Of a stretch of 64,000 nt of DNA, positions 26,143-35,614 are shown one piece after another (position 1 is the stretch's first letter; each line of letters opens with the position of its first letter). The notes below the pieces were generated by a model. The model did no database searches. It saw only the letters and a list, made by a program, of their open reading frames with translations, and was not told where the DNA came from. The stretch is from Mycolicibacterium tokaiense (GTDB lineage: Bacteria; Actinomycetota; Actinomycetes; Mycobacteriales; Mycobacteriaceae), in assembly GCF_010725885.1 (NCBI RefSeq), contig NZ_AP022600.1, positions 682,001 to 746,000 on the forward strand, read 5' to 3'. The position numbers were made by a program, and so were the translations under genes.

Positions 26143-29100
26143 GGGGCCACCTCCGCCCCGAGTTTCGTGATGTCGACCTCACCCTTCGGTTTCCCGTCCA
26201 GCGCGAGGATCAGGTCGGCCACCATCTGCGCCAGTTCGAGATCCCGGATGCGCGGGGCGGCGATACCACTGCCCGCCCGCGGGATCGGCACCTGGATGGT
26301 GGAGGTAGTGGCCCGGTAGTTGGCACCGGGATACATGCGCTTGAGGCGCAGCTGTCCGGAATCCATCAGCGTCAACGGGGAAATCCGCAGCGTGGACGGC
26401 TGCCCCGCCGAGCCGGTGGCCGACACCTCGGTGATGCCGTAGCTGCGGCACAGCAGCCGCAGCCGCGCCACCGCGACCAGCCGCAGCGCCTCCTCGGGCA
26501 GCGGGCCGTAGCGGTCGGTGAGCTCCTCGACCACCGAGGCCACGTCGGCGTCGCTGGTGGCCGCGGCCAGCCGCCGGTAGCCCTCCAGGCGCAGCCGGTC
26601 ACTGTCGATGTACTCCGGCGGCAGGTTGGCGTCGATCGGCAGGTCGATCCTGACCTCTTTGGGTTCCTCTGTGCCCGAGACGGTTTCACCGTCGGCGGCC
26701 GCGCGGTAGGCCTCCACCGCCTCGCCCACCAGCCGCACGTAGAGATCGAACCCGACACCGGCGACGTGACCGGACTGCTCGGCACCCAGCACGTTGCCCG
26801 CACCGCGGATCTCCAGGTCCTTCATCGCCACGGCCATGCCGGCACCCAGTTCGTTGTTCTGGGCGATGGTGGCCAGGCGGTCGTAGGCCGTCTCGGTCAG
26901 CGGCTTGTCCGGCGAGTACAGGAAGTAGGCGTAGCCACGCTCGCGGGAGCGTCCCACCCGACCGCGCAACTGATGCAGCTGCGACAGTCCGAAGGTGTCG
27001 GCGCGCTCCACGATCAGGGTGTTGGCGTTGCTGATGTCCAGGCCGGTCTCCACGATGGTGGTGCAGACCAGGATGTCGTACTCGCGGTTCCAGAAGCCCT
27101 CGACGGTCTTCTCCAGCTGCTCTTCCGGCATCTGGCCGTGGGCCACAACAACTCTGGCTTCGGGTACCAGGGCGCGCACCTTGGCCGCCGCGGAGTCGAT
27201 GGAGCTGACCCGGTTGTGGATGTAGAACACCTGCCCGTCGCGCAGCAGCTCCCGGCGCAGCGCCGCTGTCACCTGCTTGTCGTCGTGGGGTCCCACATAG
27301 GTCAGCACCGGATAGCGTTCCTCCGGCGGAGTCAGGATGGTCGACATCTCGCGGATGCCGGCCAGGCTCATCTCCAGCGTGCGCGGAATCGGGGTGGCGC
27401 TCATGGTCAGCACGTCGACGTGGGAGCGCAGGCTCTTGATGTGCTCCTTGTGCTCGACGCCGAACCGCTGCTCCTCGTCGACGATCACCAGGCCGAGGTC
27501 CTTCCATCGCACCGCGGTCTGCAGCAGCCGGTGGGTGCCGATCACGACATCGACCGAGCCGTCGGCCATACCGTCGACCACCTTGCGCGACTCCCCCGGG
27601 TCGGTGAAGCGCGACAACCCCTTGACGGTCACCGGGAAACCGGCCATCCGGTTGGTGAAGGTTTGCAGGTGCTGATCGGCCAGCAGCGTCGTGGGCACCA
27701 ACACTGCGACCTGCTTGCCGGCCTGCACCGCTTTGAACGCAGCGCGCACGGCGATCTCGGTCTTGCCGTACCCCACGTCGCCACAGATCACGCGGTCCAT
27801 CGGGACCGGACGCTCCATGTCGGCCTTCACCTCGGTGATGGCCGTCATCTGGTCGACGGTCTCGGTGAAGCCGAACGCATCTTCCATCTCGTTCTGCCAC
27901 GGGGTGTCCGGCGGGAAGGCGAAACCCGGTGCCGCCTGCCGCTTGGCGTACAGCGCCACCAACTCGGTGGCGATCTCGCGAACGGCCCTGCGCGCCTTGG
28001 TCTTCGTGTTCGTCCAGTCGCTACCCCCGAGCTTGCTCAGTGTGGGGGCGGTGCCACCGACGTACCGCGACAGCTGATCGAGCGAATCCATGGGGACATA
28101 CAGCCGGTCGGAACCTCCGCCGCGCTTGGCGCTGGCGTACTCCAGCACCAGATACTCGCGCCGCGCTCCGCCGACCACCCGCTCGGTCATCTCGACGAAC
28201 TTGCCGATGCCGTGCTGGTCGTGCACCACCAGGTCACCGGCCGTCAGCGCCAGCGGATCGACGGTGTTACGGCGTTTGGCCGCAAGGCGTTTGCCCTCCG
28301 AGGCGGCGACCCGGTTCCCGGTCAGGTCGGTCTCGGTGATGACCACCAGATTGGCGCCGGGCAGGATCACGCCGGTGTGCAGCGGGCCCTTGAGCACGCC
28401 CACCACACCGGGTTTGGGCGTGGCGCCGGCGTCCAGCAGGGCGGCCGGGGTGTCGGCGTCGGCCAGCTGCTCACACACCCGGTTGGCCGTGCCGGTGCCG
28501 GGGGTGACGACGGCGGCCGACCCACCGGTGGCGCAGTGCGCGCGCAACATCGCAAAGATCTCTTCGGCGTTCGCCTGGCTGCCGCGGGCCGACGGCGCGG
28601 ACCGGACATCGAGTTCGATCGCGGATTCGTCGGGCAACTGGCTCAGGGTCCACCAGGGGTGGCCGGCCTTGCGGGCGGCGGCCCGGGCTTCGCCGAGCTC
28701 CCGGAATCCCGAGCCGCCCAACTGCTCGACGTCGATGGGCGCGTCGCCGCCAACCGCGGCCACCGACCAGGTGGCTTCGAGGAACTCACGGCCGGTCTTG
28801 ATCAGATCGGCCGCCCGGGTGCGGACCTTCTCGGGGTCGCACACGAGCACCGGCGTCCCAGGGGCCAGCTGATCGGTCAACAGCACCAGATCGTCGCGGC
28901 GCAGCACGGGCAGCAGGGCCTCCATGCCGTCCACCGGGATGCCGTCGGCCAGCTTGGCCAACATCTCGCCCACTGTTCCGCTGACATGGTTGTCGCTGAC
29001 CGGATGTTCGGTGACCAGTTCAGCCGCGCGTCGGCGCACCTCCTCGGTGAGCAGCAGCTCACGGCACGCCACGGCGACCAGCGTGTCCACCGGGATCTCG

Positions 29101-29789
29101 GGGATGGATCGCTGGTCGGCCACCGAGAACATTCGCATCTCGGTGATCTCGTCGCCCCAGAACTCGACACGCACCGGGTGTTCGGCGGTGGGCGCGAACA
29201 CGTCCAGAATGCCGCCACGAACGGCGAATTCGCCGCGCTTGCCCACCATGTCCACACGGGTATAGGCCAGCTCGGCGAGTTTGGTGATGACCTGCTCGAA
29301 GTCCAACTCGGCACCCACCGCCAACGTGACGGGCTCGACCTTGGCCGCATCCGGCGTCATCGGCTGCAGCAGTGAACGCGCCGTGGTGACCACGACTCGC
29401 AACGGCGGTCCGAGACGGGCGTCGTCAGGGTGGCTGAGTCGGCGCAGAAGCATCAGGCGGGCACCCACGGTGTCCACACCCGGCGAGAGGCGCTCGTGCG
29501 GCAGCGTCTCCCAGGAGGGGAAGAGTGCCGCGGCGTCACCGAAGACACCCTTGAGCTCGGCGGTCAGGTCGTCGGCCTCTCGGCCGGTGGCGGTGACCAC
29601 CAGCAGCGGCCCCTGCTGCGCCAGCGCGGACGCGACGAACACCTGGGCGCTGCTGGGGCCGACGAGCGCGAGCTCATCGGGACGCTGCTCGGCGCGGTCG
29701 ACCAGCTCGGCGAAGGTGGGCGCAGTCAGCGCCAGATCGACAAGACCCGCGATCGGGGTCTGGACAGAAGGGTGCCCCGGTGCGGTCAT
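26139..29789 (-). CDS. mfd: Transcription-repair coupling factor Mfd
   Basis: A 1216-residue protein of full family length. It has an N-terminal UvrB-like region, a CarD/RID domain ([21 protein letters not shown]), superfamily 2 helicase motifs including Walker [14 protein letters not shown] and the DEEQ box [30 protein letters not shown], and a C-terminal TRCF domain. It frees RNA polymerase stalled at lesions and recruits UvrA. It is divergent from the PGRS-like genes. Confidence 0.98.
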   Translation of the reverse strand: MTAPGHPSVQTPIAGLVDLALTAPTFAELVDRAEQRPDELALVGPSSAQVFVASALAQQGPLLVVTATGREADDLTAELKGVFGDAAALFPSWETLPHERLSPGVDTVGARLMLLRRLSHPDDARLGPPLRVVVTTARSLLQPMTPDAAKVEPVTLAVGAELDFEQVITKLAELAYTRVDMVGKRGEFAVRGGILDVFAPTAEHPVRVEFWGDEITEMRMFSVADQRSIPEIPVDTLVAVACRELLLTEEVRRRAAELVTEHPVSDNHVSGTVGEMLAKLADGIPVDGMEALLPVLRRDDLVLLTDQLAPGTPVLVCDPEKVRTRAADLIKTGREFLEATWSVAAVGGDAPIDVEQLGGSGFRELGEARAAARKAGHPWWTLSQLPDESAIELDVRSAPSARGSQANAEEIFAMLRAHCATGGSAAVVTPGTGTANRVCEQLADADTPAALLDAGATPKPGVVGVLKGPLHTGVILPGANLVVITETDLTGNRVAASEGKRLAAKRRNTVDPLALTAGDLVVHDQHGIGKFVEMTERVVGGARREYLVLEYASAKRGGGSDRLYVPMDSLDQLSRYVGGTAPTLSKLGGSDWTNTKTKARRAVREIATELVALYAKRQAAPGFAFPPDTPWQNEMEDAFGFTETVDQMTAITEVKADMERPVPMDRVICGDVGYGKTEIAVRAAFKAVQAGKQVAVLVPTTLLADQHLQTFTNRMAGFPVTVKGLSRFTDPGESRKVVDGMADGSVDVVIGTHRLLQTAVRWKDLGLVIVDEEQRFGVEHKEHIKSLRSHVDVLTMSATPIPRTLEMSLAGIREMSTILTPPEERYPVLTYVGPHDDKQVTAALRRELLRDGQVFYIHNRVSSIDSAAAKVRALVPEARVVVAHGQMPEEQLEKTVEGFWNREYDILVCTTIVETGLDISNANTLIVERADTFGLSQLHQLRGRVGRSRERGYAYFLYSPDKPLTETAYDRLATIAQNNELGAGMAVAMKDLEIRGAGNVLGAEQSGHVAGVGFDLYVRLVGEAVEAYRAAADGETVSGTEEPKEVRIDLPIDANLPPEYIDSDRLRLEGYRRLAAATSDADVASVVEELTDRYGPLPEEALRLVAVARLRLLCRSYGITEVSATGSAGQPSTLRISPLTLMDSGQLRLKRMYPGANYRATTSTIQVPIPRAGSGIAAPRIRDLELAQMVADLILALDGKPKGEVDITKLGAEVAP

Positions 29790-30036
29790 GATGTGTCCAT
29801 TCTAGGCGCGTCGGCTGGCGTGCTGACCGGGCACCGCAGCGACATTGCAGAGCACACTTGCATGCAATTGCTGTACAGGTAACTGACGCGCCTGCTAGTT
29901 TGTTCTCGATCGCAGAACTTGACCTTGAACTGGTCTTTTCCAGTTGTGCCAGGTTTGCCTCCAGGGCTGGCCTGCCTACTCCGACGAGTTCTCGAGCAAA
30001 GACTTCAGCTTTTCTACTTTCGGGCGAAGGGTGATG

Positions 30037-31773
30037 ATGGGGCGTTCTGCTGTCGGACGGGTCGGGGTTCTGGCAACAGTGGTGGGGGTGGGATTGGTAT
30101 CGCCGTTGGTGGCGAGCGCAGCGGTACCGACACTGCCGACCCCGGGGAATCTCTCGATCTCTGTGAACGGGCAGCTCAAGCACCAGGAAGGCACCGCCCG
30201 CTCCAGCACCGACGGCGTCGACACTTTTGCCGTGGCCGCGGGCGACGGCGCCGTCGCCGATGTTCTGACGGGCGCCGCACGCGCCGGAGCTGTGGGTGAC
30301 TATTCCGTGGCCCAGGTGACAGGTGCGCAGAGCTACGGCCTGGCGTTCGGATCCGGCACGAAGGTGTTCGTCTACGGCGCCGACAATGGAGCCGAAAATG
30401 TCGGCGACACCAGCTTCCTGTCCATCCACGGGAAAGGCAATGTCGCCGACCTCAACGGCTTCGCCAACTCGATCGCCATCGTTGGTAACCGCAACGTGGC
30501 CGTCGTGGACCATCGCGACTTCCAGCGTTACGCAATCAACGGCGACGATCGAAGTTTCTGCCGGGGCGACTCCTGCGCGCACATCAGCGGCGCGCGTCTG
30601 CTCGGGATCGCATCCGTAGGAAACACGTTCGGTGCCGGGCCTCTGTTCGGGTTGTTCGGCAACGGTGCTGATGCCGCGGCGGACTGCACAGGGTCAGCAT
30701 GCAACGGTGGCCGCGGCGGGCTCATCTGGGGCAACGGCGGGGCGGGCGCCAACGGCGGAACCGGCGGCGCGGCAGGACTGTTCGGCAACGGCGGAGCCGG
30801 GGCAGCCGCCACCGCCACTTCCGCGGCAGGTAACGGCGGCCGCGGCGGGCTGCTGTTCGGCAACGGCGGCATCGGTGGTGCGGCCAGCGAGCAGTTCACC
30901 GACGCCGGTGACGGCGGCGACGCCGGCTGGCTGGGCAACGGCGGCCGTGGCGGCAACTCCAGCACGGCCAACGGCACCGGCGGCAACGGCGGCTGGGGCG
31001 GCAAACTGCTGGGCACCGGCGGCGACGGCGGTGACGCCACCGGTGATGACGGCCAAGGCGGCGACGGTGGCCACGCCATCTCCGTCGGCAACGGCGGGCG
31101 CGGCGGCGAGGGCGGCTCGGCCACCGCAGGCAGCGCCACCGGCGGCGACGGCGGCAACGGCGGCAGCCTGCTCGGCGACGGTGGTCGCGGCGGCGACGCC
31201 ATCGCCGACGTCACCGCGGTGGCCGGCTCGGGCGGCAATGCCTACGGAATCGGCAACGGCGGCAACGGCGGACACGCCTTGGCCGATCAAGACGGCGTCG
31301 GCGTGGCCGTCGGCGGCGACGGCGGCGACGGCGGCCAGTACGGCGACGGCGGCAACGGCGGCAGCGGCACCGGCATGTACGCCGGCGTCGGCGGTGACGG
31401 TGGCAACGGCGGCAACCGGGACGGCAACGGGGGCCGCGGCGGACTCGGCACCGGCGACGATGAATACGGCATCGGCAATGGCGGGGACGGCGGCGACGCC
31501 GGCACCATCGGCACCGGCAACGGCGGCAAGGGCGGAAACGGCACCGGCTGGTCGGGATCCGGCGGGCTCGGCGGCAACGGCGGCGGGAAATCCGGCAACG
31601 GCGGCGACGGCGGCTTCGGCACCGACACCGGTGGCGACGGCGGTAACGCCGGACGCAACGGCAATGGCGGCAACGGCGGAAACACGAACTCCGACGGCAC
31701 GCCCGGCACCGGCGGTCAAGGCGGCAGCCAGTCCGGCAACAACGGCAGAGACGGCCAGACCACCGCCGGCTGA
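30037..31773 (+). CDS. Sec-exported PGRS-like glycine-rich protein 1 (no PE domain)
   Basis: 578 residues from the ATG at 30037 (AAGGG five bases upstream; the ATG at 30034 is an alternative). A signal peptide is cleaved at about ASA-A (residue 28). A non-glycine-rich region of roughly 190 residues follows, with short beta-like repeats and the Cys pair FCRGDSC (175, 180). ADCTGSACNGG then leads into about 350 residues of GNGGxGG repeats rich in Gly, Asn and Asp, up to the end. There is no PE or PPE domain, no anchor and no catalytic motif. The gene is followed after 35 bp by a paralogue of almost equal length. A secreted or surface structural role is inference. Confidence 0.85.
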   Translation: MGRSAVGRVGVLATVVGVGLVSPLVASAAVPTLPTPGNLSISVNGQLKHQEGTARSSTDGVDTFAVAAGDGAVADVLTGAARAGAVGDYSVAQVTGAQSYGLAFGSGTKVFVYGADNGAENVGDTSFLSIHGKGNVADLNGFANSIAIVGNRNVAVVDHRDFQRYAINGDDRSFCRGDSCAHISGARLLGIASVGNTFGAGPLFGLFGNGADAAADCTGSACNGGRGGLIWGNGGAGANGGTGGAAGLFGNGGAGAAATATSAAGNGGRGGLLFGNGGIGGAASEQFTDAGDGGDAGWLGNGGRGGNSSTANGTGGNGGWGGKLLGTGGDGGDATGDDGQGGDGGHAISVGNGGRGGEGGSATAGSATGGDGGNGGSLLGDGGRGGDAIADVTAVAGSGGNAYGIGNGGNGGHALADQDGVGVAVGGDGGDGGQYGDGGNGGSGTGMYAGVGGDGGNGGNRDGNGGRGGLGTGDDEYGIGNGGDGGDAGTIGTGNGGKGGNGTGWSGSGGLGGNGGGKSGNGGDGGFGTDTGGDGGNAGRNGNGGNGGNTNSDGTPGTGGQGGSQSGNNGRDGQTTAG

Positions 31774-31808
31774 AGACCGCGATGAACCACCACACTCGAG
31801 AGGCCACG

Positions 31809-33542
31809 ATGAAACGAATCCCGTTCAGCCGCACAGCAGTGGCTTCAGCCGCCGTGGTCGTGGGTCTCAGCACACCGCTGGTTGCCGGCGCAGCGCCCAC
31901 CATCACCAGACCGACACCGGGCAACCTGTCGATCGTTGCGGACGGCGAGGTCAAACATCAACAGGGCAGCGCGTCAGCTCAGGCCGTCGGACGCGACTCC
32001 CAGGCCATCGCGCTCGGGGCGGGGGCCAGTGCCATCGCCAACGGCGCAGAAGCAAAGGCGGAGTCGCTGGGTGACAGCAGTTTCACCATCTCCAACGGAG
32101 ACGGTAACGCAGCGCGTGCCAGCGGCTTCGGGGCGCAGGCCTCACTCGAGGGCGGCACGTTCAACTCCGCTTCGGTGACCGGGGACGGCGAGTACCTGCG
32201 CGTGGTCGGCAACATGAACCGGATCGAGATGACCGGCAACTCATCGATTCTCACTGTCACCGGCAACGCCAACAACGTCTCGATCGTCAACGTGGACAAC
32301 AAGATCTATAGCGTCACCGGCGACCATCAGGAGTTCTGCCGCGGCTCCTACTGCCCGTACGCCCCGGGCGGTGGGCTGCGGATGAGGGCGCCCGAGTTGG
32401 TGTTCAGCGAAGGGCCGTTCCTCGGACTCTTCGGCAACGGTGTGGACGCGGCCGCCGACTGTACTGGCGATGCCTGCAACGGCGGTGCCGGCGGATTGCT
32501 CTGGGGCAACGGCGGAGCCGGTGCCAACGGCGGAAACGGCGGCGCTGCAGGACTGTTCGGCAACGGCGGTGTAGGAGCAGTGGCCACGGCCACCACCGCA
32601 GCGGGCACTGGCGGCCGCGGCGGCGTGCTGTTCGGCAACGGCGGTGACGGCGGCAGCGCGAACGCCACCTTCACCACCGCCGGTGACGGCGGCAACGCCG
32701 GCCTGCTGGGCAACGGCGGCCGCGGTGGCACAGCGGACGTGGCCTACGGGACCGGCGGCGATGGTGGCCGGGGTGGGCAACTCGCCGGCAACGGTGGAGC
32801 CGGTGGAAATGCCACCAGCGCCAACGGAACCGGTGGTGACGGCGGCAACGCGGTGACCCTGGGCAATGGTGGGCGCGGCGGAAGCGGCGGGTCGGCCAAC
32901 GGCGATGCTGGGTACGGCGGCGACGGCGGAAACGGCGGCTCGCTGGCGGGCAACGGTGGCAACGGTGGAACCGCCAGCGGCACCTCATGGGCGATCGGTG
33001 GTTGGGGCGGCGACGCCGCCGGCATCGGCAACGGCGGACACGGCGGAGAAGCCACCTCCAGCGATCCAGACGACGGAGCATCCCTGGGCGGCGACGGTGG
33101 AGATGCCGGGCAGTTCGGCGACGGCGGCGACGGCGGTGCGGCCACCGGCACCTATGCCGGCGTCGGCGGAGATGGCGGCACGGGCGGAACGCGGGCGGGC
33201 CACGGTGGCAACGGCGGTATGGGCACCGGCAGTGACCTCTACGGCATCGGCAACGGTGGCGACGGGGGCGATGCGGGCGCTCTGGGCGACGGCGGCAAGG
33301 GCGGCCAAGGCCTCGGCTGGTCGGGCTCCGGCGGCCTGGGCGGCAACGGCGGCAGCACCGCAGGCAATGGCGGCGACGGTGGATTCGGTGATGAAACCGG
33401 TGGCGACGGCGGCGACGCCGGACGTGACGGCAACGGCGGCGACGGGGGCAACACCGGACCCGACGGGACCCCCGGCACCGGCGGCCACGGCGGGTCCGAC
33501 CGCGGTAGCGACGGCAAGGACGGCACCAGCACCGTCGGCTGA
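31809..33542 (+). CDS. Sec-exported PGRS-like glycine-rich protein 2 (no PE domain)
   Basis: 577 residues from the ATG at 31809, preceded by GAGAGG; an ATG at 31782 would spoil the signal peptide. Signal cleavage is at about AGA-A (residue 28), the same place as in its neighbour. The N-terminal domain has RPTPGNLSI, a stretch of AIALGAGASAIANGAEAKAE type repeats, a DUF3060-like run (LRVVGNMNRIEMTGNSSILT) and the Cys pair FCRGSYC (177, 182). The PGRS region then starts with ADCTGDACNGGAGG and runs to the end. It is clearly a tandem duplicate that has diverged most in the N-terminal domain and is probably co-transcribed. Confidence 0.85.
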   Translation: MKRIPFSRTAVASAAVVVGLSTPLVAGAAPTITRPTPGNLSIVADGEVKHQQGSASAQAVGRDSQAIALGAGASAIANGAEAKAESLGDSSFTISNGDGNAARASGFGAQASLEGGTFNSASVTGDGEYLRVVGNMNRIEMTGNSSILTVTGNANNVSIVNVDNKIYSVTGDHQEFCRGSYCPYAPGGGLRMRAPELVFSEGPFLGLFGNGVDAAADCTGDACNGGAGGLLWGNGGAGANGGNGGAAGLFGNGGVGAVATATTAAGTGGRGGVLFGNGGDGGSANATFTTAGDGGNAGLLGNGGRGGTADVAYGTGGDGGRGGQLAGNGGAGGNATSANGTGGDGGNAVTLGNGGRGGSGGSANGDAGYGGDGGNGGSLAGNGGNGGTASGTSWAIGGWGGDAAGIGNGGHGGEATSSDPDDGASLGGDGGDAGQFGDGGDGGAATGTYAGVGGDGGTGGTRAGHGGNGGMGTGSDLYGIGNGGDGGDAGALGDGGKGGQGLGWSGSGGLGGNGGSTAGNGGDGGFGDETGGDGGDAGRDGNGGDGGNTGPDGTPGTGGHGGSDRGSDGKDGTSTVG

Positions 33543-33626
33543 CAGACCGTCAAGAATCGACCGGAAGCTGTCAGAACCTCGTAAACGCCTGTGGCCGTTG
33601 CCAGTCGATGGGCGCACCGTGGATCC

Positions 33627-34814
33627 ATGACACTTCTGGACATCCTGCCGTCACTGCGCCATGCGGTGAAGCCTCGGATCGATCCGACGCTGTGGCCATA
33701 CACCACCCACGTCGACGAAGCCGCACGGCTGACCGTCGGCGGGCTCGCACTGACCGACGTGGCCGACGAGGCCGGCACCCCCGTCACCGTCTTCGACGAG
33801 GCTGATTTCCGGTACCGCGCGAAGCGCTACCGCAAGGACCTGCCCCGCACCAAGGTGATCTACGCAGCCAAGGCCCTGCTGACCACCGGGATCGCGCGGA
33901 TGGCGGCCGAGGAGCATCTGGGCGTCGACGTCGGCTCGGCCGCCGAGCTGATGACCGCCACCGCCGGCGGCGTCGACCCCGCCCGCATCGTCTACCACGG
34001 CCCCACCGACGACCTGTCCGCCGCGGCAGGCGTGGGACGCGTGGTGATCGATTCGGTGCTCGACATCGCCTGCTTGGCGCGGGTGCTGACCGCACCGCAG
34101 AACGTGCTGATCAGCGCGGCGGATCCGGAATTGGTCCGGTGTGTGCTCCGTGAGCCGCTGCTGCATCCCGTCGGCCTGCACTGTCACCTGGGCACCCAGC
34201 TCAGCGACGCCCAGGTCTACGGCGACGCCGTGGGCCGGCTCCTGCGCGCCATGGCCGACGTCCGCAAGCGCCACGGCGTGGTGCTCAGCGAGCTGAACAT
34301 CGGCGGCGGTCACGCGGTGCCCTACTGCAGCGGCGACCCGGTGCTGGATGTCCGGGCGCTGTCGCTGGCCATCGATGACGCCCTGGACGCGGCCTGCGCC
34401 GCCGAGCGGTTCCCGCGGCCGACCATCGTCGTCGAGCCGGGCCGGGCGCTGGTCGCCCGGGCCGCAGTGACCGTCCACCGGGTGGCTGCGGTCACCCGCG
34501 GCCGGGTGATCGTCGACGGCACCACCCCCTTCGGGGCCCGCTGCACCGTGACAGTGGCCAACCGGCATGCACTGGGGCCAGCGGAGGCCAAGTCGGTCGT
34601 GGGGCGCAACGGCGTCGAGATCGTCGGCGATGCCGACCTGCCCTGCGACATCCACCCCGGGGACCTGATCGCCGTCGCCGGCACAGGGGCCTATCACCGC
34701 TGCAGCGGGGCTCTGGTGGCCCAGCCGCCGCTGGTCTCGGTGTGCAACGGTCGGCTGCGCACCCTGGTGCGGCGCGAAACCGTCACCGACCTGATGGCCC
34801 GCGACCGCGGCTGA
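33627..34814 (+). CDS. Type III-fold PLP decarboxylase-like protein (LysA-related)
   Basis: 395 residues from the ATG at 33627. An alanine-racemase-type barrel carries the PLP Lys in VIYAAKALLT, the His motif GLHCHLGTQLSD, the phosphate-binding LNIGGGHAVPY and EPGRALVARA, as in diaminopimelate/ornithine decarboxylases. The C-terminal CESGD motif, which supplies a catalytic Cys in LysA, is replaced by GVEIVGD, although the following LPCDIHPGDLIAVAGTGAY is kept. So it is probably not the housekeeping LysA. It is on the same strand as, and 84 bp after, the second PGRS-like gene. Substrate unknown. Confidence 0.82.
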   Translation: MTLLDILPSLRHAVKPRIDPTLWPYTTHVDEAARLTVGGLALTDVADEAGTPVTVFDEADFRYRAKRYRKDLPRTKVIYAAKALLTTGIARMAAEEHLGVDVGSAAELMTATAGGVDPARIVYHGPTDDLSAAAGVGRVVIDSVLDIACLARVLTAPQNVLISAADPELVRCVLREPLLHPVGLHCHLGTQLSDAQVYGDAVGRLLRAMADVRKRHGVVLSELNIGGGHAVPYCSGDPVLDVRALSLAIDDALDAACAAERFPRPTIVVEPGRALVARAAVTVHRVAAVTRGRVIVDGTTPFGARCTVTVANRHALGPAEAKSVVGRNGVEIVGDADLPCDIHPGDLIAVAGTGAYHRCSGALVAQPPLVSVCNGRLRTLVRRETVTDLMARDRG

Positions 34815-34825
34815 CCTGCGATTCG

Positions 34826-34862
34826 GGCGCGCTCGCAACCGCTGAGCGGTTGCGAGCGCGCC
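34826..34862. terminator. Bidirectional hairpin terminator
   Basis: GGCGCGCTCGCAACCGCT and AGCGGTTGCGAGCGCGCC form an 18-bp perfect inverted repeat around a single G. It lies between the converging decarboxylase-like and TetR genes (stops at 34814 and 34870), so can end both transcripts. Confidence 0.8.
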
Positions 34863-34869
34863 GAAATCG

Positions 34870-35511
34870 CTATTCGTCGGCCAGGTGCGGGTCGGCCTCG
34901 AGATGGGTCAGGCCGTTCCACATCAGGTTCACCAGATGCGCGGCCACCACTTCCTTCTTGGGCTCACGGGTGTCCAGCCACCACTGCGCCGTCATCGACA
35001 CCGAACCCACCAGCGCCTGTGCGTACAGCGGCGCGAGTTCCGGGTCGAGACCGCGGCGGGAGAAGTCGCCGGCCAGGATCGAGGCCACCTGGGACACGGC
35101 GTCGTTGAGCAGCGACGAGTACGTCCCCGAACTGATGGACGCCGGCGAGTCGCGGATCATGATCCGGAAGCCGTCGGTGCGCTCCTCGACGTAGGTCAGC
35201 AGCGCCAGCGTCACCATCTCCACCCGCACCCGGGAACGGTTGTTGGTCAGCGACGAGCTGATGCCGTCGAGCAACGCCGACATCTCCCGATCCACCACCA
35301 CGGCGTACAGCCCTTCCTTGCCGCCGAAGTGCTCGTAGACCACGGGTTTCGAGACGTTGGCCCGCTGCGCGATCTCCTCGATGGAGGTGGCGTCATATCC
35401 GCGCTCGGCGAACAGCGTGCGTGCAATGTCGATCAACTGATGCCGTCGCTCGCTGCCCGTCATCCGGGCCCGCGGGGCGCGCACCTCTTTGTCAGGGGCT
35501 GCCACGAGCAT
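34870..35511 (-). CDS. TetR-family transcriptional regulator
   Basis: 213 residues from the ATG at 35511. A longer frame runs into the tRNA gene and is rejected. The N-terminal helix-turn-helix is canonical (LFAERGYDATSIEEIAQRANVSKPVVYEHFGGKEGLY). The ligand domain is not recognised beyond the family. TATACG just upstream of the start suggests a short or leaderless transcript. It is divergent from tRNA-Gln/glmU, the position of Rv1019 in M. tuberculosis. Confidence 0.9.
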   Translation of the reverse strand: MLVAAPDKEVRAPRARMTGSERRHQLIDIARTLFAERGYDATSIEEIAQRANVSKPVVYEHFGGKEGLYAVVVDREMSALLDGISSSLTNNRSRVRVEMVTLALLTYVEERTDGFRIMIRDSPASISSGTYSSLLNDAVSQVASILAGDFSRRGLDPELAPLYAQALVGSVSMTAQWWLDTREPKKEVVAAHLVNLMWNGLTHLEADPHLADE

Positions 35512-35538
35512 CAGCGTATAGACTCCGTGCCGCAATAG

Positions 35539-35610
35539 TCCGTCGTGGTGTAATCGGCAGCACCTCTGATTTTGGTTCAGATAGTTCAGGTTCGAGTCCT
35601 GGCGACGGAG
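35539..35610 (+). tRNA. glnU: tRNA-Gln (anticodon TTG)
   Basis: 72 nt. The acceptor stem TCCGTCG pairs with CGACGGA, with a G discriminator. The D arm is GTGTAATCGGCAGCAC, the anticodon stem TCTGA/TCAGA carries anticodon TTG at 35572-35574, and the T arm contains GGTTCGAGTCC. CCA is not encoded. It ends four bases before the glmU ATG, so glmU is probably read from the same transcript. The symbol follows the gene at this place in M. tuberculosis. Confidence 0.95.
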
Positions 35611-35614
35611 CTTC

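Noticed and set aside
26766..29375. 869-codon open frame on the plus strand across mfd
   Set aside because: It lies antisense to the fully conserved mfd gene, has no recognisable domain and shows His/Gly/Gln-rich composition typical of a GC-rich shadow frame.
30632..32074. 480-codon Ala/Thr-rich frame inside the PGRS-like genes
   Set aside because: It is a frame shift of the Gly-rich repeats (GGC read as GCG or CGG). The in-frame PGRS proteins have signal peptides, motifs and a paralogue, so they are the real genes.
30037..33542. PE_PGRS family membership
   Set aside because: No PE domain (no Pro-Glu helical hairpin) precedes the glycine-rich tract; a Sec signal peptide is present instead.
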